Translations under genes and position numbers: made by a program
Shown here: piece by piece, positions 13,441 to 14,436 of the stretch
Position numbering within the stretch: position 1 is the first letter of the stretch
How the letters are laid out: every line of letters starts with the position of its first letter
Assembly: GCA_027070475.1 (NCBI GenBank)
Contig: JALXDT010000253.1
Span: 1-14,436 of the forward strand
From: Candidatus Aminicenantota bacterium
GTDB lineage: Bacteria > Acidobacteriota > Aminicenantia > JAMOAD01
Direction: 5' to 3'
DNA length: 14,436 nt
The notes under the pieces: model-generated
Database searches by the model: none
Told to the model about the DNA's origin: nothing
The model's input: only the letters and a program-made list of their open reading frames with translations

Positions 13441-14436
13441 ATGATATCATTCAATGTGAAAAAAGCAGGGCTTTACATACATTATCCATTCTGTAGAAAA
13501 ATTTGTCCGTACTGTCATTTTATAAAGACCATTAAAAATGAAGAGCTTGAAGAAATTTATTTGAAAAATATCAAAAAAGAATTGGAGCTTTTAAAACCTC
13601 TCAATCTTACTTTTGACACTCTCTATTTCGGCGGAGGTACTCCTTCTCTGTTAAAGGAAAATATTTGTCCTCTAATGGATACAGTATTTGAACTTTTAAA
13701 AACAGATTTTAAAGAGATAAGCATAGAAGTTAATCCTGAAGATATTGATGAAGAATTTGTAAAAATCTTGAAAAATAATGGTATCACAAGGGTTAGTGTT
13801 GGAATTCAGCAGCTAAGTGAAAGGATGTTAAAGATTTTAGGGAGGGTTCATACTCTTGATGATATTAAGAGAGGAATTGAAATTTTAAGGAATAATGATT
13901 TTGTATTAAATTATGATTTTATAATCGGGGTTCCCGAAGAGGGAGAAAAGGATATTGATAAAATCCTGAAATTCTTGGATAAAAATCTTCCTGATAGCTT
14001 GTCTGTTTATCTTCTTGAAGGAGTAAAGGGAAAGTACTGGAGTTCTTTTAAGAGTCTTTCCGATGAAGAAAAGGTAAAGCATTTTAACAGATTGGAAAAT
14101 TATCTTGAGGAAAAAGATATAAAAAGGTATGAAATCTCAAATTTTGCAAGAGCAGGAAAAGAATCAATTCATAATCTCAAATACTGGAATTATGAAAACT
14201 TCATTGGAGTGGGACCTTCCGCAGCATCACTTTTGAATGGTGAAAGATGGGAAAAAAGAGCCTCACTTTACTCCTGGGCTGAGTTTATAGAAAAAGGAAG
14301 ATTGCCATTTAAGGAAAAAATCAAACTCTCCTCCGAAGAAAAAGCAAAGGAAGCAATAATGATGGGGCTGAGAAAGATCGAAGGGATAAAAAGAAATGAG
14401 TTTAAAAGAAAATACGGAAAATTTCCGGAAGAATTT
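13441..14436 (+). CDS. hemW: Radical SAM protein HemW (CPO-like haem chaperone), 3' end cut by window
   Basis: The frame is open from the ATG at 13441 to the last base (332 codons). GLYIHYPFC is followed by the radical SAM cysteines C18-x3-C22-x2-C25. FGGGTPS (63-69), EVNPE, SVGIQQL and the HemW signature HNLKYW (244-249) follow in order, with GVGPSA close behind. HemW was long annotated as oxygen-independent coproporphyrinogen oxidase; the characterised members bind haem and deliver it to haemoproteins. The HNxxYW motif and the CxxxCxxC without a further close cysteine favour HemW over true HemN. About 40-50 residues are probably missing beyond the window. It starts 36 bp after the methyltransferase gene with only a weak AGAG-type ribosome binding site and no clear promoter of its own. 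Confidence 0.93.
   Translation, partial: MISFNVKKAGLYIHYPFCRKICPYCHFIKTIKNEELEEIYLKNIKKELELLKPLNLTFDTLYFGGGTPSLLKENICPLMDTVFELLKTDFKEISIEVNPEDIDEEFVKILKNNGITRVSVGIQQLSERMLKILGRVHTLDDIKRGIEILRNNDFVLNYDFIIGVPEEGEKDIDKILKFLDKNLPDSLSVYLLEGVKGKYWSSFKSLSDEEKVKHFNRLENYLEEKDIKRYEISNFARAGKESIHNLKYWNYENFIGVGPSAASLLNGERWEKRASLYSWAEFIEKGRLPFKEKIKLSSEEKAKEAIMMGLRKIEGIKRNEFKRKYGKFPEEF

Noticed and set aside
13405..13446. Possible separate promoter for hemW (TTGATT and TATGAT)
   Set aside because: The spacing is about 21 bases, too long for a normal sigma70 promoter, and the second box overlaps the start codon.
1..14436. CRISPR arrays, insertion sequences, tRNA or rRNA genes, riboswitches
   Set aside because: Reading through the gaps and gene ends showed no repeated units, transposase motifs, cloverleaf-like sequences or long structured leaders.

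Overview
The window looks like the end of a contig from a low-GC (roughly one third G+C by eye), AT-biased bacterium, preceded by about 0.6 kb of foreign sequence that was probably joined on during amplification or assembly. Lys/Glu/Ile-rich proteins, heavy AGA/AGG arginine use and a two-thioredoxin-fold protein disulfide oxidoreductase suggest an anaerobic, possibly thermophilic lineage. That is inference, and I cannot name the phylum.

Left end (1 to about 575): two unrelated gene fragments lie back to back. Bases 1-150 (minus strand) encode part of a MEMO1/AmmeMemoRadiSam B protein. Bases ~153-575 (plus strand, visibly GC-richer) encode the N-terminal part of an archaeal Sep-tRNA:Cys-tRNA synthase (SepCysS). 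The SepCysS frame runs without a stop into the C-terminal domain of a GspG-like pseudopilin (~576-863), so a naive ORF call would report a false fusion protein. A long hairpin at 844-879 is a shared terminator between this gene and the converging redox operon.

Redox operon (881-3320, minus strand): an Rrf2-family regulator with three cluster-type cysteines, an OsmC-family protein, a two-domain glutaredoxin-like disulfide oxidoreductase, and a thioredoxin-reductase-like flavoprotein. The last two resemble the N- and C-terminal halves of AhpF as separate proteins. The flavoprotein has AhpF-like residues where NADPH-type thioredoxin reductases carry arginines. A sigma70-type promoter and an imperfect 23-bp inverted repeat in front of rrf2 suggest autoregulation of the whole operon.

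Secreted-protein operon (promoter 3445-3473; genes 3507-9527, plus strand): an exported transglutaminase-like protein with an intact Cys-His-Asp triad, an exported beta-rich protein of unknown family, a cytoplasmic aldo/keto reductase and an exported DUF2891 protein. This is the best candidate in the window for an undescribed pathway. Its gene order and export signals suggest extracytoplasmic processing of a glycan or glycopeptide, but no substrate can be read from the sequence.

Housekeeping operon (promoter 9567-9595; genes 9629 to the window end, plus strand): an exported TPR protein, NAD-dependent DNA ligase LigA, a class I SAM methyltransferase that overlaps ligA by 4 bp, and the start of hemW (radical SAM haem chaperone), cut off by the window edge. 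No RNA genes, insertion sequences, CRISPR arrays or large repeats were seen.
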